Shown piece by piece: positions 17,606 to 27,992 of a DNA stretch of 64,000 nt. The stretch is from Geomonas diazotrophica. Lineage in GTDB: Bacteria; Desulfobacterota; Desulfuromonadia; Geobacterales; Geobacteraceae. A model generated the notes under the pieces. That model ran no database searches. It was not told the DNA's origin and saw nothing but the letters and a program-made list of their open reading frames with translations. Positions within the stretch are counted from its first letter, which is position 1, and every line of letters begins with the position of its first letter. A program made the translations under genes and the position numbers. The stretch spans positions 310,001-374,000 of the forward strand of contig NZ_JAHLMF010000001.1 of the NCBI RefSeq assembly GCF_018919385.1. The letters are read 5' to 3'.

Positions 17606-17968
17606 GTGTTTCCTTTACGTACCCTCGCGACAAAGCCGGGCCACGCTGTATCCCGGGAATCCCCACGGGAAAAGGTGGCTGCTGCGCCGGAAGGCGGTGA
17701 AATGTGGGGCGTGCCAAACCTGCCGCGACAACGATTGTCGCAGGCTTAGCTGAATATTATCGGCAACACGCCATATGACCGGCAAACCATACATCGTTGC
17801 CAACCAATTAGCTGCTGCCGCATTTCTCGTGGGGATTAACCTGAATGCGAGGGGTTGGATCGATGGGAGGGGTATTACCCCGGTGGAACTGATGTCAGTC
17901 AGACGAACAGCTTTACTACAGTAACCCAGTAAAGGCAAGTTTTCTTTTCAACGTATACGTTTACACGA
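17606..17968 (-). promoter_or_regulatory. Presumed promoter and long leader of the helicase gene
   Basis: A gene-free stretch between hup and the helicase gene. It contains a near-perfect inverted repeat at 17719-17744 (CCTGC.GCGACAA-CGA-TTGTCGCAGG), which could fold in the leader mRNA or act as an operator. A 107-residue open frame across it has no ribosome binding site and no recognisable protein, so I do not call it a gene. The far end (17760-17968) is AT-rich and probably holds the promoter. Confidence 0.4.
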
Positions 17969-17996
17969 AAAAACCCCGCTTTGGAGGCGGGGTTCC
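17969..17996 (-). terminator. Intrinsic terminator of hup
   Basis: On the reverse strand GAACCCCGC pairs with GCGGGGTT and runs into six T. It lies 60 bases past the hup stop. Confidence 0.85.
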
Positions 17997-18056
17997 CTGT
18001 GCGTGCCGGAGACGTAGCAACAGTCGTGGAGGGGCACGTCGCTGGCTGGTCAGAGA

Positions 18057-18341
18057 CTACTTCTTCTTGGCAGCGATGGCATCCTTCAGGGCCTTGCCCG
18101 GGCGGAACTTGGGCACCTTGGCTTCGGCGATCTTGATCTCCTTGCCGGTCTGCGGGTTCCTGCCGGTACGGGCCTGACGGCTCGCGACTTCAAAGCTGCC
18201 GAAACCTACCAGGGTTACCCTGTCGCCCTTCTTCAGCGCACCGCTCACGGTGGAGATGAATGCACCGACGGCCTTCTCGGCTGCGGCCTTGGGGATGTTT
18301 GCGGACTTCGCCACTGCTTCGACCAGTTCTGCTTTAGTCAT
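18057..18341 (-). CDS. hup: HU family DNA-binding protein
   Basis: 94 residues, the normal HU length. [11 protein letters not shown] starts the helical dimer core; [11 protein letters not shown] leads into the DNA-binding arm [12 protein letters not shown], and the end [15 protein letters not shown] is diagnostic. It bends and compacts DNA as a nucleoid protein. Strong AAGGAGG upstream of the ATG, a well-formed promoter at 18376-18403 and its own terminator make it a monocistronic, highly expressed gene. Telling HU from IHF subunits by eye is uncertain, but PKFRPGK favours HU. Confidence 0.95.
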   Translation of the reverse strand: MTKAELVEAVAKSANIPKAAAEKAVGAFISTVSGALKKGDRVTLVGFGSFEVASRQARTGRNPQTGKEIKIAEAKVPKFRPGKALKDAIAAKKK

Positions 18342-18375
18342 GTGAGACCCTCCTTGGCTGGATTAAATTAACGCC

Positions 18376-18403
18376 ACTATAATCATATATTCGTAATTTG
18401 CAA
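18376..18403 (-). promoter_or_regulatory. Sigma-70 promoter of hup
   Basis: On the reverse strand TTGCAA-N16-TATAGT within an AT-rich block, about 35 bases before the hup ATG. The -10 matches 5/6 and the -35 matches 4/6. Confidence 0.65.
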
Positions 18404-18438
18404 GGGTTTTCTTGTGCCGGCTTCCATTTTATCCGCGA

Positions 18439-18482
18439 CAGGAGCGGTTCTAGCCCGATTTTGACCCCTCGATCCGCTCCTG
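18439..18482. repeat. Inverted repeat behind the PBP1A gene
   Basis: CAGGAGCGG and CCGCTCCTG form a 9-bp stem around 26 bases, and a second inverted repeat (GGGGCGG/CCGCCCC, 18507-18528) lies beside it. Neither has a T-run. They fill the space between the PBP1A stop and the hup promoter and may be transcript 3'-end structures. Confidence 0.4.
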
Positions 18483-18559
18483 GCAAGGGTTTACGGGAAC
18501 CCGTTTGGGGCGGCGAAACAACCGCCCCCGACACCGATAAACCCTGTAATACCGGTCAT

Positions 18560-21049
18560 TTACGGCGCTGAAACCGCGTCAACTGCGGGTTCGGCACTGT
18601 AGCTGGTAGGCTCCGTCCCCGAGACGAAGCACTCCTGCACCGCTCCCGGGGTTCCCTCCTTGGCCAGGCGGCCGTTGCGCGGGTCGATGAGCGCGAAGGT
18701 GACGTTGCCCGGGGTCGGGAAGGACTTCACCGGCATCCCGGCCAGGGCCCGCTGCATGAACTCGGTCCAGATCGGCGCCGCAGCCTGGCCGCCCGAGCCG
18801 CCGGCTCCAAGACTCCTCTCCTGATCATAGCCGACCCAGACCCCCGCCACCAGTTGCGGCACGTACCCCACGAACCAGGCGTCCTTCATGTCGTTGGTGG
18901 TACCGGTCTTTCCCGCCACCGGGCGCCCCAGGGCGCGCGCGCGCCCGCCGGTACCGCTGGAGACGACGCTTTGCATGAGGTTGGTCATGATGAAGGCGGT
19001 CTCGGGCGGGATCGCCGGGATTACGCCGCCGGTCGCCTCGGAGAGCACCGGCTGCCCCGGCTGCGGCACGGCCGGCGGGGCCTTCCCCTCCTCCCCTTCC
19101 GCCGGTCCATCGGCCGGTACACTCGACATCTGGCCGAACACGGGGACCTTCGGCTCCTGCACCTCTTCCAGCACGTTGCCGTCGCGGTCCAGCACCTTGG
19201 TGACGAAGTAGGGGGTGGTGCGGTAGCCGCCGGAGGCGAACACCGCGTAGGCGCTGGTGAGCTCCATCGGCGTGACGCTGGACGACCCCAGGGCGAGGGT
19301 GAGGTTGCTGGCCAGGGGCGAGGTGATCCCCAGCTTCTTCGCGTAATCGATGGCGCTACCGACCCCGATCTGCTCCAGGATCTTCACGCTGACCACGTTG
19401 ATGGAGTTGGTGAGGGCCTCGCGCATGGTGACCGGGCCGCGGTAGACGTTGTCGTGGTTCTTTGGTTTCCAGGCCTTGTCGCCGCCGCTTTCGTACTCCA
19501 CCTGGGAGTCGTCGATGATGCTCGCGGTGGTCATGCCGTGCTCGAGGGCCGCGGCGTAGATGACCGGCTTGAAGGCGGAGCCGGGGTTCCTCTTGGCCTG
19601 CATGGCGCGGTTGAACTGGCTCTTCTTGTAGTCGTACCCGCCGACCATGGCGCGCACGCCGCCGGTCATGGGGTCGATGGCGATCAGCGCCGCCTGCGCC
19701 TCGGGGGACTGGTCCAGGGCGAACACGGCGCCGGAGCGGTTCTTGTCCGGCTCCTTCACCTGCAGCTCGAGCACCGCGCCGAGGCCGATGGCCCGCTTGG
19801 CCTGCGGCTTCCCGTAGCTGTTGACCAGCTCGACGCGGCCGGCCCAGTCCATGTTCTTTTTAGGGAGCGTGCCGGTGCGGTCGCCCACCCGGACCGTCAG
19901 TTCGTGTTTCGCCGGGTCGACCCCGGTCACCACCCCCTGGTAGACCGCCCCCTGCTTCAGGGAGAGCTCGTCGATGTCGTCCTCGACCTTCTTGCAGAAA
20001 GGCTCCACCTCGGCCTCGGAGAGGTATTTGGCCGCGCCGCGGAAACCCTGGCGCTTGTCGACCGCCTTGAGGCCGTTCACCACGGAATCGTAGGCGGCCT
20101 TCTGCATCTCGGCGTTCATGGTGGTGTAGATCTTCAAGCCGTCCTTGTAGATGCGTTCCTCACCGTACTTCTCGACCAGCTGCTGCCTGACCTGCTCGAG
20201 GAAGTAGGCCGACTGCTCGGCGTTCACCTTCTTGAGGGGCTGGATCACGATCGGGGTCGCCTTGGCGTACTCCGCCTCGGCCTGGGTGATGTACCCTTCC
20301 TTCACCATCCGCTCCAGGACGTACCCCTGGCGCTCCTTGGCCCTTTCCAGGTGCTTGATGGGTGAGTAGCTGTTGGGCGCCTTGGGGAGCCCCGCGAGCA
20401 TCGCCATCTCGGCCAGGTTCAGCTTGTCCACCTCTTTGCCGAAGTAGGTCTCGGCCGCGAGCTGCACGCCGTAGGCCCCCGCACCGAGGTAGATCTGGTT
20501 CAGGTAGATGTAGAGGATCTCGTCCTTGGTGAGCCGCTCCTCCATCCTCGTGGCGAGGATCGCCTCCTTGAGCTTCCTGGAGAACTTTTTTTCCGGCGTG
20601 AGCAGCATGGACTTCGCCACCTGCTGGGTGATGGTGGAGGCCCCTTCCTTCTTGCGCATGGAGATCAGGTTCTTGAAGGCGGCGCGGGCGACGCCCACGT
20701 AGTCGATCCCCTTGTGCTGGTAGAAGTTGGAGTCCTCGGCGGACACGAAGGCCTGGATCAGCCGTTTGGGCATCTTGTCCACCGGCACCACGGTGCGTCG
20801 CTCCAGGTAGAACTCGCCGACGAGCGTGCCGTCCTGGCCGTAGACCTGCGAGAGGATGGGGGGGCGGTAGTCGGCCAGACGATCGACCTTGGGGAGCGCC
20901 CCCAGGAGGTAGAAGAAATATCCCAGGAAGGCGAGCAGCATGAGGGTGGAGCCGCCGGCGGCGACCCAGAGCAGGTACTTCAGGGTGGGCGTGGGTGCTT
21001 TTTTCAACCTGCGCTGCTGCTGTCGCGGCTGCGCCTTGTAGATTTCCAT
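18560..21049 (-). CDS. mrcA: Penicillin-binding protein 1A (class A, bifunctional)
   Basis: 829 residues. One membrane helix (about 27-50) anchors a periplasmic body. The GT51 glycosyltransferase domain has EDSNFYQHKGID and GASTITQQVAKS; an OB-like insert follows (about 300-440). The transpeptidase domain shows SAFKPVIYAAALEHG (SxxK, nucleophile Ser), SIN and KTGTTND. It polymerises and cross-links peptidoglycan. The length is typical of PBP1A. It stands alone, divergent from the CitG-family gene. GGAG lies somewhat far (13 bases) from the ATG. Confidence 0.93.
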   Translation of the reverse strand: MEIYKAQPRQQQRRLKKAPTPTLKYLLWVAAGGSTLMLLAFLGYFFYLLGALPKVDRLADYRPPILSQVYGQDGTLVGEFYLERRTVVPVDKMPKRLIQAFVSAEDSNFYQHKGIDYVGVARAAFKNLISMRKKEGASTITQQVAKSMLLTPEKKFSRKLKEAILATRMEERLTKDEILYIYLNQIYLGAGAYGVQLAAETYFGKEVDKLNLAEMAMLAGLPKAPNSYSPIKHLERAKERQGYVLERMVKEGYITQAEAEYAKATPIVIQPLKKVNAEQSAYFLEQVRQQLVEKYGEERIYKDGLKIYTTMNAEMQKAAYDSVVNGLKAVDKRQGFRGAAKYLSEAEVEPFCKKVEDDIDELSLKQGAVYQGVVTGVDPAKHELTVRVGDRTGTLPKKNMDWAGRVELVNSYGKPQAKRAIGLGAVLELQVKEPDKNRSGAVFALDQSPEAQAALIAIDPMTGGVRAMVGGYDYKKSQFNRAMQAKRNPGSAFKPVIYAAALEHGMTTASIIDDSQVEYESGGDKAWKPKNHDNVYRGPVTMREALTNSINVVSVKILEQIGVGSAIDYAKKLGITSPLASNLTLALGSSSVTPMELTSAYAVFASGGYRTTPYFVTKVLDRDGNVLEEVQEPKVPVFGQMSSVPADGPAEGEEGKAPPAVPQPGQPVLSEATGGVIPAIPPETAFIMTNLMQSVVSSGTGGRARALGRPVAGKTGTTNDMKDAWFVGYVPQLVAGVWVGYDQERSLGAGGSGGQAAAPIWTEFMQRALAGMPVKSFPTPGNVTFALIDPRNGRLAKEGTPGAVQECFVSGTEPTSYSAEPAVDAVSAP

Positions 21050-21455
21050 GTCGAGAGGGTCTCCAATCGGGTTGATGCGTGCGCTGGATCATGGCCTGGC
21101 GTACCCGGAAGGCCGATGTTCGGGGAGGCGGGAAGCTCCTTGCCCCCCTGCGGCAAGGGTAGAGCTGGTCGGGAATCTGCGGGTGCACCTTGGTTATGCC
21201 GAACCCGGAGCCGGGCGCCAAGACGAAGAGTATCCCAGATTGCCGCAGTAATTCAAGGTTATTATGCTTCGCCCGCCCGTCGCGCGCCATCCCGAGGACC
21301 GACATCGTCCACCCTTCGCCGCGTCGCCCGTGCCCCTCGAGGCGCGCCGGTCGGAGCCCTTATCCCTTTATAATGTATACACATTCTCTTCTGCGGCGAA
21401 AAAATGCTATTATGGCACACATCGTCCAAGCCAAAACCGGAGCCTGACCCAAGAG
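21050..21455. other. Intergenic region between divergent PBP1A and CitG-family genes
   Basis: 406 bases with no credible gene. It should contain both promoters. A TATAAT at 21369-21374 on the forward strand lies about 80 bases before the CitG-family start, but without a good -35. A short inverted repeat (CCTTGC/GCAAGG, about 21139-21160) lies on the PBP1A side. The in-frame extension of the CitG frame into this region is not conserved-looking and is not used. Confidence 0.35.
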
Positions 21456-22262
21456 ATGACCAGCCACCTCCCCGAACTCGCCAAAAACCTGGTGCGCGGC
21501 GCCTTCATGGAGCTCTACCTGACCCCCAAGCCGGGTCTCGTCGACCTCTGCGACTGCGGCGCCCACCCCGAGCTCTCCGTGCCCCGCATGGAGGCGTCGC
21601 TGAAGATCGTCTCCCTGTACCTTATGGACCTGTGCGACGCGGTCCTTTCCGGCGAGGACCTGGCGGCCCGGGTGCGCCTGGGGGTCGCCGCCGAGCGCGC
21701 GGTCCAGAGGGCCGTTGGGACCAGCTGCCACAAGGGGTACATCTTCCTGGGGGGGCTGGTCCTTTGCGCCAGCGCCTGCGCCCCCGGCCGTGACGAGGCC
21801 AGCCTGCGCGCCTCGATCGCCGGTCTCGCCGAGCTCTTCTTCGAGCACGGGGAACCGGGTTCTGCGCACCGGGTGCGCAACCGTTTTCAGGGAGGTGGGA
21901 TCCGCGAGGAGGCCCTGGCCGGCCTGCCCAGCCTCTTCGACGAGGCACTTCCCGTGTACAGGCGCGAGCTCGCCGAGGGAGGCAACCGCGGCAGCGCCGT
22001 GTTCGCCATGATGGGAAGGCTGATGCAGACGGTGGAGGACAGCACCACCCTGCGCAGCGGCGGCCGCAGCGGCCTGAAAACCGTCCGCGAAGACGGCCGG
22101 CTGCTGGAACGAATGGTGGCGCAACGCGACGATTTCCTTTCCTTCCTCGCCCAGCGTAACGCCCACTACGTAAGCCGCAGCCTCACCATGGGAGGGGTCG
22201 CCGGCCTGCTCGCCCTCGCCCTCGCCTGGCTCAGCCACACCGGAGAACTTGAGGCCGCCTAG
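21456..22262 (+). CDS. CitG-family triphosphoribosyl-dephospho-CoA synthase-like protein
   Basis: 268 residues from the ATG at 21456 (weak AAGAG site). Family motifs are TPKPGLVD near residue 27 followed by GAH, GTSCHKGYIFLGGLV near 88, and a Thr/Gly-rich EDSTTLRSGGRSGL near 200. They match CitG/MdcB, which make the prosthetic-group precursor of citrate lyase or malonate decarboxylase acyl carrier proteins from ATP and dephospho-CoA. Neither enzyme complex is encoded nearby. The C-terminal 25 residues contain a hydrophobic stretch (GGVAGLLALALAWL) that could be a buried helix. The fold is clear; the substrate is not. Confidence 0.78.
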   Translation: MTSHLPELAKNLVRGAFMELYLTPKPGLVDLCDCGAHPELSVPRMEASLKIVSLYLMDLCDAVLSGEDLAARVRLGVAAERAVQRAVGTSCHKGYIFLGGLVLCASACAPGRDEASLRASIAGLAELFFEHGEPGSAHRVRNRFQGGGIREEALAGLPSLFDEALPVYRRELAEGGNRGSAVFAMMGRLMQTVEDSTTLRSGGRSGLKTVREDGRLLERMVAQRDDFLSFLAQRNAHYVSRSLTMGGVAGLLALALAWLSHTGELEAA

Positions 22263-22302
22263 CCCCCGCCCCCCCTTTCTGGCAATTCCCTAGCAATACC
22301 GG

Positions 22303-22331
22303 TTTACTTACCCCCGGTCACATGTTAGAAT
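22303..22331 (+). promoter_or_regulatory. Candidate sigma-70 promoter of the DUF4388 gene
   Basis: TTTACT-N17-TAGAAT (5/6 -10), about 55 bases before the ATG at 22386. It uses the same -35 hexamer and spacing as the promoter at 7648. Confidence 0.5.
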
Positions 22332-22385
22332 CTCCCCGCTTGACCCGCTCCACCTCACCCACCACAGGCAGACAAGGGTACCGGC

Positions 22386-24089
22386 ATGTCCTTTGAAGGC
22401 GATTTGGAACACCTTCCCTTAGTGGATGTCATTCAGCTGCTGCACCAGACCGGCAAGACCGGCACCCTTACGCTGAAGAGCGTGAAAGGGGAGAGCCAGC
22501 TCGTCTTCCGTGACGGCTTCATCGTCAGCGCGAACCACGTCAACAACTCCATCCGTATCGGCCAGGTCATGCTTGACATGGGTCTTTTGAGCCGCGAGGC
22601 CCTTGAGAAGACCCTTGTCGAGCAGCGCAGCGCCGGCGACGACCGCAAGCCGATCATCCAGATGCTGATCGAGAATGGTACCGTCGAAAACCAGGCGGCA
22701 TACCAGGGGCTCGAAGCTCTCATCGAGATGACCATCGTCGAGGTGCTCACCTGGACCCGGGGGACCTTCTGCCTCGAGGTGAACAAGGTCGTCGTCTCCG
22801 ACGAATACCGCTACTTCCCCGAGCAGATCAACATGAACACGCAGAGTATCCTCATGGACGCCCTGCGCATCTACGACGAGCGCAAGCGCGACGGCACCCT
22901 CACCCCGGAGTCCATTTTCGGCAACCTCGCCGCCCCCGAAGCGCAGCGCGGCTCAGCAGCCGAGATCTCCGCCGCCGACCTTGGGCTTGAGGAATTGGAG
23001 GGGCTGGAGAGGCACATCCCGACCTTTTTCTCGGCGCTCCAGGAGGAGGTCCCCGACACCCCGGCCAGCCGGCTTCAGGGGGAACTGTCCGGGATCCCGG
23101 CCGGCGAGCAGCAGGAATTGTTCCGTTACCTGGAGCAGCTCTCGGGGCGTGCCCAGGAATCCGGCAGCGACCTCGGCGTGATCCTTCTCACCTCCGCGAA
23201 ACTCATGCGCGAGTGCTGCTCCACGGTCTGCGGCCAGCGCTTCATCTGCGCCACGGACGATCCCGACCAGCTCGACCCCATCATCGACCAGGCGCTTTCC
23301 CGTGAGAAGTCCCCGCTGCTGCTGCTGGACGCAGGAGAGCCCTCCGGGAGAAATGGGCGCGACCTGGCTGCTTTACTCAGGCAAAACCGGGAGCGCTTTC
23401 CCGACCTCGCCATCGTGCTACTCGTCACCCCTGCCGACTACGCGCTATGCGCCGCCGCGCAGGAAAACGGCGTGACCGCGCTGCTGCCGCGCCCCAGCCG
23501 CGACCAGCGTCCCGACACCTTCATCTCCGACACCATCGACAGCTGCCGAGCCCTGGCGGCCTACCTGGAGCAGGACCACGGCAAACCGGTGCAAGACCTG
23601 TCCGGAAAATTCCGCGGCCAGTTTCTTTCCCTCGCCGAGCAGCGCGACCTTCCGGAGGTCACCTTCGCACTGTTGCAGGCGGCCTGCGGCGTCTTCCGCC
23701 GCGGGGTAACCCTGGTGGTGGTGCGTTCCGAGCTCATCGCCGAGCGGGCGATCGGGGTGGACGCCGCCGGCGCCGTCACCTCGGCCAAGCTGCGCCTGAC
23801 AGCGCCTCCTGAGTCGCTGTACCAGCGCGCCCTCAACGGCGAGATCTGCTACTGCGACGCGGACCAGCCGCTGCGCGACACCATGTACGGGGCCATCGGC
23901 ACACCCTTGACCGGCAAGGCGCTGCTCCTCCCCGTGAAGAGCTTCGGCCGCGTCATCGCCGTCATCTACGCCGACTTCGGCCCGGGGACCGGAACCGACC
24001 CGCAACTGCCGCTGCTGGAGATCCTGGCCCAGCACGCCGGTCTGGTGATCGACAACATCCTGTACCGCAAGCGCTGCGCCCAGAAATAG
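22386..24089 (+). CDS. DUF4388 (PATAN-like) signalling protein with C-terminal GAF-like domain
   Basis: 567 residues, soluble. The N-terminus (MSFEGDLEHLPLVDVIQLL, then TGTLTLKS and FRDGFIVSA) is the DUF4388/PATAN domain often found in deltaproteobacterial regulators of motility and pili. A linker (190-250) leads to a central alpha/beta region (about 250-380) resembling a receiver fold (LLLLDAGEP; IVLLVTPADYA), but phosphorylation residues are unclear. The C-terminal 150 residues look like a GAF domain (LLPVKSFGRVIAVIYADFG). A PilT paralogue follows in the same direction after 87 bases, suggesting a link to type IV pilus control. Confidence 0.78.
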   Translation: MSFEGDLEHLPLVDVIQLLHQTGKTGTLTLKSVKGESQLVFRDGFIVSANHVNNSIRIGQVMLDMGLLSREALEKTLVEQRSAGDDRKPIIQMLIENGTVENQAAYQGLEALIEMTIVEVLTWTRGTFCLEVNKVVVSDEYRYFPEQINMNTQSILMDALRIYDERKRDGTLTPESIFGNLAAPEAQRGSAAEISAADLGLEELEGLERHIPTFFSALQEEVPDTPASRLQGELSGIPAGEQQELFRYLEQLSGRAQESGSDLGVILLTSAKLMRECCSTVCGQRFICATDDPDQLDPIIDQALSREKSPLLLLDAGEPSGRNGRDLAALLRQNRERFPDLAIVLLVTPADYALCAAAQENGVTALLPRPSRDQRPDTFISDTIDSCRALAAYLEQDHGKPVQDLSGKFRGQFLSLAEQRDLPEVTFALLQAACGVFRRGVTLVVVRSELIAERAIGVDAAGAVTSAKLRLTAPPESLYQRALNGEICYCDADQPLRDTMYGAIGTPLTGKALLLPVKSFGRVIAVIYADFGPGTGTDPQLPLLEILAQHAGLVIDNILYRKRCAQK

Positions 24090-24176
24090 AGCGCCGGCCG
24101 CTCAAGCCCGTCGCCCGGCGCGCCGAAAAGAACACCCATCTTCAATTCAATTTGCTGCAGCAAGAGAGGGACAGCC

Positions 24177-25247
24177 ATGGATGCCAAGATTTTCGTCCAG
24201 ATACTGGAAATAGCCTTCAGCAAGAAGGTGTCCGACGTGCATTTCGAGGTGGACAACCCTCCCTTTTTCCGCGGTAAAGGGCAGATCATCCGCTCCAAGC
24301 TCCCCAACCTCAGCGCCGAGGATACCGAATTCATCGCCGCGCAGATCCTGACCCACCACGGCCGGCGCTGGGAAACGGATCAGAAGGAGTTCGACACCTC
24401 CTTCTCCCTCCCAAGCGGTGCGCGTTTCCGCGTCAGCATCTTCCGCCAGCGTGGCCATTTCGGCATCATCATGAGGGTCATCCCCGCCCACATCGGCACC
24501 TTCGAGGAGCTGCACCTGCCGCCGGTCCTGGGGGAGATCGTGAAGGCCCCCAACGGGTTGATCCTGGTGACCGGCCCGACCGGCAACGGCAAGTCGACCA
24601 CGCTCGCCTCGATGCTGCGCTACATCAACGAGAATTTCAGCTACAACTGCATCACCATCGAGGACCCCATCGAGTTCCTGTTCCAGTCGGAAAAGAGCTG
24701 CATCATCCAGCGCGAGGTCGGGATCGACACCGACAACTTCAGCTCGGCGCTCAAGGCCGCGCTCCGCATGGACCCGGACCTGATCATGGTGGGGGAGATG
24801 CGCGACACCGACACCATCGAATCCTGCCTGATGGCCGCCGAGACCGGGCACCTGGTGATGTCCACCCTGCACACCCAGGGCGCGGTTTCCACCATCAACA
24901 GGATCGTCGGGCACTTCCCGCCGGACGCGCAGGAGATCGTCAGGCAAAGGTTGGCCGACATCCTGGTGGCCACCGTCTCTATCCGCCTGGTGATGAACAA
25001 GACCGGCGAGAGCATCATCCCGGTAATGGAGATCATGCGCGCCACCACCACCATCCAGAGCTGCATCCGTGAGGGGCGCCTGGACGAGATCGAGGCACAC
25101 ATGGAGAACGGCCGCAGCCAGTACCAGATGCAGACCCTCGACCAGCACCTGATCCAACTGCACGAACAGGAGCAGATCACCATGGAGGAGGCCAAGCGCC
25201 TGTCCCACTCCATGGACCTGGAGCGCAAGCTCATGTTCACCAACTAG
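24177..25247 (+). CDS. pilT: PilT/PilU-type pilus retraction ATPase
   Basis: 356 residues. This hexameric ATPase powers type IV pilus retraction at the cytoplasmic membrane. The N-terminal PAS-like domain (KKVSDVHFEVDNPPFF) is followed by the RecA-like core: Walker A GPTGNGKSTTLASML, the Asp box TIEDPIEF, Walker B-like DPDLIMVGEMRD, and the His box TGHLVMSTLHTQGAV. The typical AIRNLIRE retraction motif near the end is replaced by a different sequence (IQSCIREGRLDEIE), so it is a PilT paralogue or PilU-like rather than necessarily the main retraction motor. GAGAGGG precedes the ATG; a terminator follows. Confidence 0.88.
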   Translation: MDAKIFVQILEIAFSKKVSDVHFEVDNPPFFRGKGQIIRSKLPNLSAEDTEFIAAQILTHHGRRWETDQKEFDTSFSLPSGARFRVSIFRQRGHFGIIMRVIPAHIGTFEELHLPPVLGEIVKAPNGLILVTGPTGNGKSTTLASMLRYINENFSYNCITIEDPIEFLFQSEKSCIIQREVGIDTDNFSSALKAALRMDPDLIMVGEMRDTDTIESCLMAAETGHLVMSTLHTQGAVSTINRIVGHFPPDAQEIVRQRLADILVATVSIRLVMNKTGESIIPVMEIMRATTTIQSCIREGRLDEIEAHMENGRSQYQMQTLDQHLIQLHEQEQITMEEAKRLSHSMDLERKLMFTN

Positions 25248-25269
25248 ATCCGCCGCACGGATCGTACAG

Positions 25270-25301
25270 GGGACCACGGATCGTGCCGCGGTCCCTTTTT
25301 T
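25270..25301 (+). terminator. Intrinsic terminator of the PilT-type gene
   Basis: GGGACC and GGTCCC enclose an inner CGG/CCG pair, followed by six T, 23 bases past the stop. Confidence 0.85.
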
Positions 25302-26952
<1,651 letters not shown>

Positions 26953-26980
26953 TCAGAGGCGCCGCTGGACCAGGAATAAC

Positions 26981-27019
26981 GAAGAAGGCTCGACCGTATC
27001 CGGTCGAGCCTTCTTTTTT
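26981..27019 (+). terminator. Intrinsic terminator of gdhA
   Basis: GAAGGCTCGACCG pairs with CGGTCGAGCCTTC around TATC, followed by six T. A near-perfect 13-bp stem 30 bases past the stop. Confidence 0.92.
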
Positions 27020-27064
27020 GGTCCTCCCGCTCCCGGGAAAGAAACGGCAATTGTCAATAACTTG

Positions 27065-27100
27065 TCCCGCTGTCCCCCTTTGCGAAGGGGAACAGCGGGA
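27065..27100. repeat. Long perfect hairpin, REP-like, between gdhA and yceH
   Basis: TCCCGCTGT and ACAGCGGGA arms, then CCCCTT and AAGGGG inner arms around TGCG. It lies past the yceH stop on the reverse strand. No T-run follows in that direction, so it may be a dispersed palindrome rather than a classical terminator. Confidence 0.5.
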
Positions 27101-27118
27101 TGACAACGTGGCGCCGGC

Positions 27119-27778
27119 CTATGAGAAGGCAGCCAGCAGTTCCTCCACCTCCCGGCTCAGCTCGGCGATCTCCTGGCGCAAAGTCCCGACCTCTTGTTCC
27201 AGGTGCTCCAGGCGCTCGTTGCCCGGCCGGAGCCTGGGAACCGGCGCGGCGCTCGGCTGCTCCGGCTCCTCCTCCGGAAGCTCCGGCATACCCGCGAAGA
27301 GCTGGGCGTAGCGTACTTCCTTGCGCCCGGCCTGGCGCGGCAGCCGAAGCACCAGGGGGGGGCCGTGCTGCTGCAGCTTGAGCAGGATGTCCTCGACCGC
27401 CGCCAGGTCGCCGACCTCAGCCATGCGTTCGCTGCGGCTGCGCAGCTCCCCCGCTGTCTGCGCTCCGCGCAGCATGAGCTCGGCGAGAACCGCGTGGGCG
27501 GGAACGGGCAGCCCCAGCTTGTCCCCCACGGAGTGGACGTACTTGTCGACACGCCCGCCGGTGGTGGTGAGACGCGCCAGCCCGCGTGCCCCCAGGGCCT
27601 CGAGGCCGCGCTGCAGCTCTGCTTCGGAGAGGCTCATCACCGGGTCCCGGTTCGACTTCTGGTTGCAGGCCGCGGCGAGCGCGTTCAGGGTGAGCGGGTA
27701 GTACTCCGGGGTGGTGAGTTCCTTCTCCATCAGGCACCCCAGGATCCTGATCTCCAGCTCGGTCAGGTTCATTCTCAT
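27119..27778 (-). CDS. YceH family (DUF480) winged-helix protein
   Basis: 219 residues. LTELEIRILGCLMEKELTTP followed by YYPLTLNALAAACNQKSNRDPV is the hallmark start of the YceH/DUF480 family, a tandem winged-helix fold of unknown role. Residues 1-165 form the conserved core. A Pro/Glu-rich linker (165-185) leads to a C-terminal coiled coil (RLEHLEQEVGTLRQEIAEL) that may mediate oligomerisation. AAGGAG six bases before the ATG supports the start at 27778. Nothing adjacent hints at its function. Confidence 0.9.
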   Translation of the reverse strand: MRMNLTELEIRILGCLMEKELTTPEYYPLTLNALAAACNQKSNRDPVMSLSEAELQRGLEALGARGLARLTTTGGRVDKYVHSVGDKLGLPVPAHAVLAELMLRGAQTAGELRSRSERMAEVGDLAAVEDILLKLQQHGPPLVLRLPRQAGRKEVRYAQLFAGMPELPEEEPEQPSAAPVPRLRPGNERLEHLEQEVGTLRQEIAELSREVEELLAAFS

Positions 27779-27992
27779 CGGCTGCTCCTTTGCATGAAAA
27801 TCGCGGCAGGCGCGACCGCAGTTGCAGGCGCCTCGCCCGGCAACGGTACTTTATCAGATGACATGCCCATTCGGAAAATGTATTATGAAGCGGAATTGCG
27901 CTCCGGCCGGCAGCCGTACCCGCCCGCCGGCATCCGCCCGTGCCAGCCTCACCCTCGGCGGCGGATGACTCCACCCCCCTGATGAGGAACCC

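Noticed and set aside
17755-17830. CACGC...GGCAAACC resembling a GEMM riboswitch on the forward strand
   Set aside because: The second conserved block is missing, and no forward-strand gene follows; the transcription unit here runs on the reverse strand.
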